A DNA stretch of 64,000 bases from positions 1 through 64,000 of the forward strand of contig JAKADM010000005.1 in NCBI GenBank assembly GCA_021820525.1, read 5' to 3'. The notes below the pieces were generated by a model. That model ran no database searches. It was not told the DNA's origin and saw nothing but the letters and a program-made list of their open reading frames with translations. Positions 63,929 through 64,000 of the stretch are shown piece by piece. Position 1 is the first letter of the stretch. Every line of letters begins with the position of its first letter. The translations under genes and the position numbers were made by a program. This stretch comes from Thermoplasmata archaeon (GTDB lineage Archaea; Thermoplasmatota; Thermoplasmata; Thermoplasmatales; Thermoplasmataceae).

Positions 63929-64000
63929 GTTATGATAATGAAAGATTAATATTAATAATTAACAGTCGCCAGCTGGAACCTTACCTTCTGTTCCGCACAA
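63929..64000. other. Aminopeptidase upstream region, window end
   Basis: 72 bp. AT-rich at 63935-63960 (AATATTAATAATTAA), the likely promoter of the aminopeptidase on the minus strand; the last ~40 bases are mixed sequence with no readable feature. Confidence 0.4.

Overview
The window is a chromosomal segment of an archaeon of the order Thermoplasmatales (Ferroplasma/Cuniculiplasma/Thermoplasma-like). The evidence is a beta-type thermosome, archaeal DNA polymerase D small subunit, RFC large subunit, ribosomal proteins L15e and L41e, RNase P Pop5, TYW1, a tricorn-interacting-factor-like aminopeptidase, a thermopsin-type surface protein, a Rieske/cytochrome b/cupredoxin respiratory cluster, and AT-rich leaderless promoters. 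Genus cannot be fixed from sequence reading alone.

Layout. 1-2.1 kb: edge of an integrated element (the catalytic half of a tyrosine recombinase, a membrane-anchored ORFan, and a second, frameshifted recombinase remnant) abutting an intron-containing tRNA-Trp. 2.3-20.6 kb: core genes. These are L41e (22 codons), PolD small subunit, a DMT transporter, a 1195-residue thermopsin-like surface protein, a UbiD/UbiA pair, an MFS gene with no normal start, pyrophosphatase, TYW1, acyl-CoA dehydrogenase, a polysaccharide flippase and thermosome beta. 20.7-33.4 kb: an accessory island between the thermosome gene and tRNA-Leu. It holds at least three decayed transposases (DDE type, IS256, IS630) around surviving cargo: DUF427 protein + EgtB + EgtD (predicted ergothioneine synthesis), a flavin disulfide reductase, a zinc-finger membrane protein, a CARF-like/wHTH regulator with an 18-bp palindrome upstream, an OsmC protein and an HPP membrane protein.

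33.7-47.1 kb: an isochorismatase-fold protein lacking its nucleophile next to a small P-loop kinase, an aldehyde dehydrogenase, an acetolactate-synthase-like enzyme, an MFS transporter, a hypothetical gene, and a six-gene overlapping operon related to group-4 [NiFe] hydrogenases and complex I. Its large subunit lacks the nickel cysteines, so it resembles energy-converting-hydrogenase-related (Ehr) complexes. 47.3-54.3 kb: a double-SH3 protein, a TetR/epimerase divergent pair with a palindromic operator, tRNA-Ser, L15e, Pop5, RFC-L, a GHMP kinase, a Nudix hydrolase and DUF1805. 54.3-63.9 kb: a geranylgeranyl-reductase-family flavoprotein, an SQR-like flavoprotein, the cupredoxin/Rieske/cytochrome b/membrane-protein cluster, and an M1 aminopeptidase.

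How it fits together: the SQR-like enzyme, the Ehr-like complex, the Rieske/cytochrome b complex and the UbiA/UbiD pair (probably menaquinone) suggest a quinone-based membrane redox chain. The island appears to add low-molecular-weight thiol and peroxide defence (ergothioneine, OsmC, disulfide reductase) to an acidophile. No CRISPR array, rRNA or complete insertion sequence is visible.
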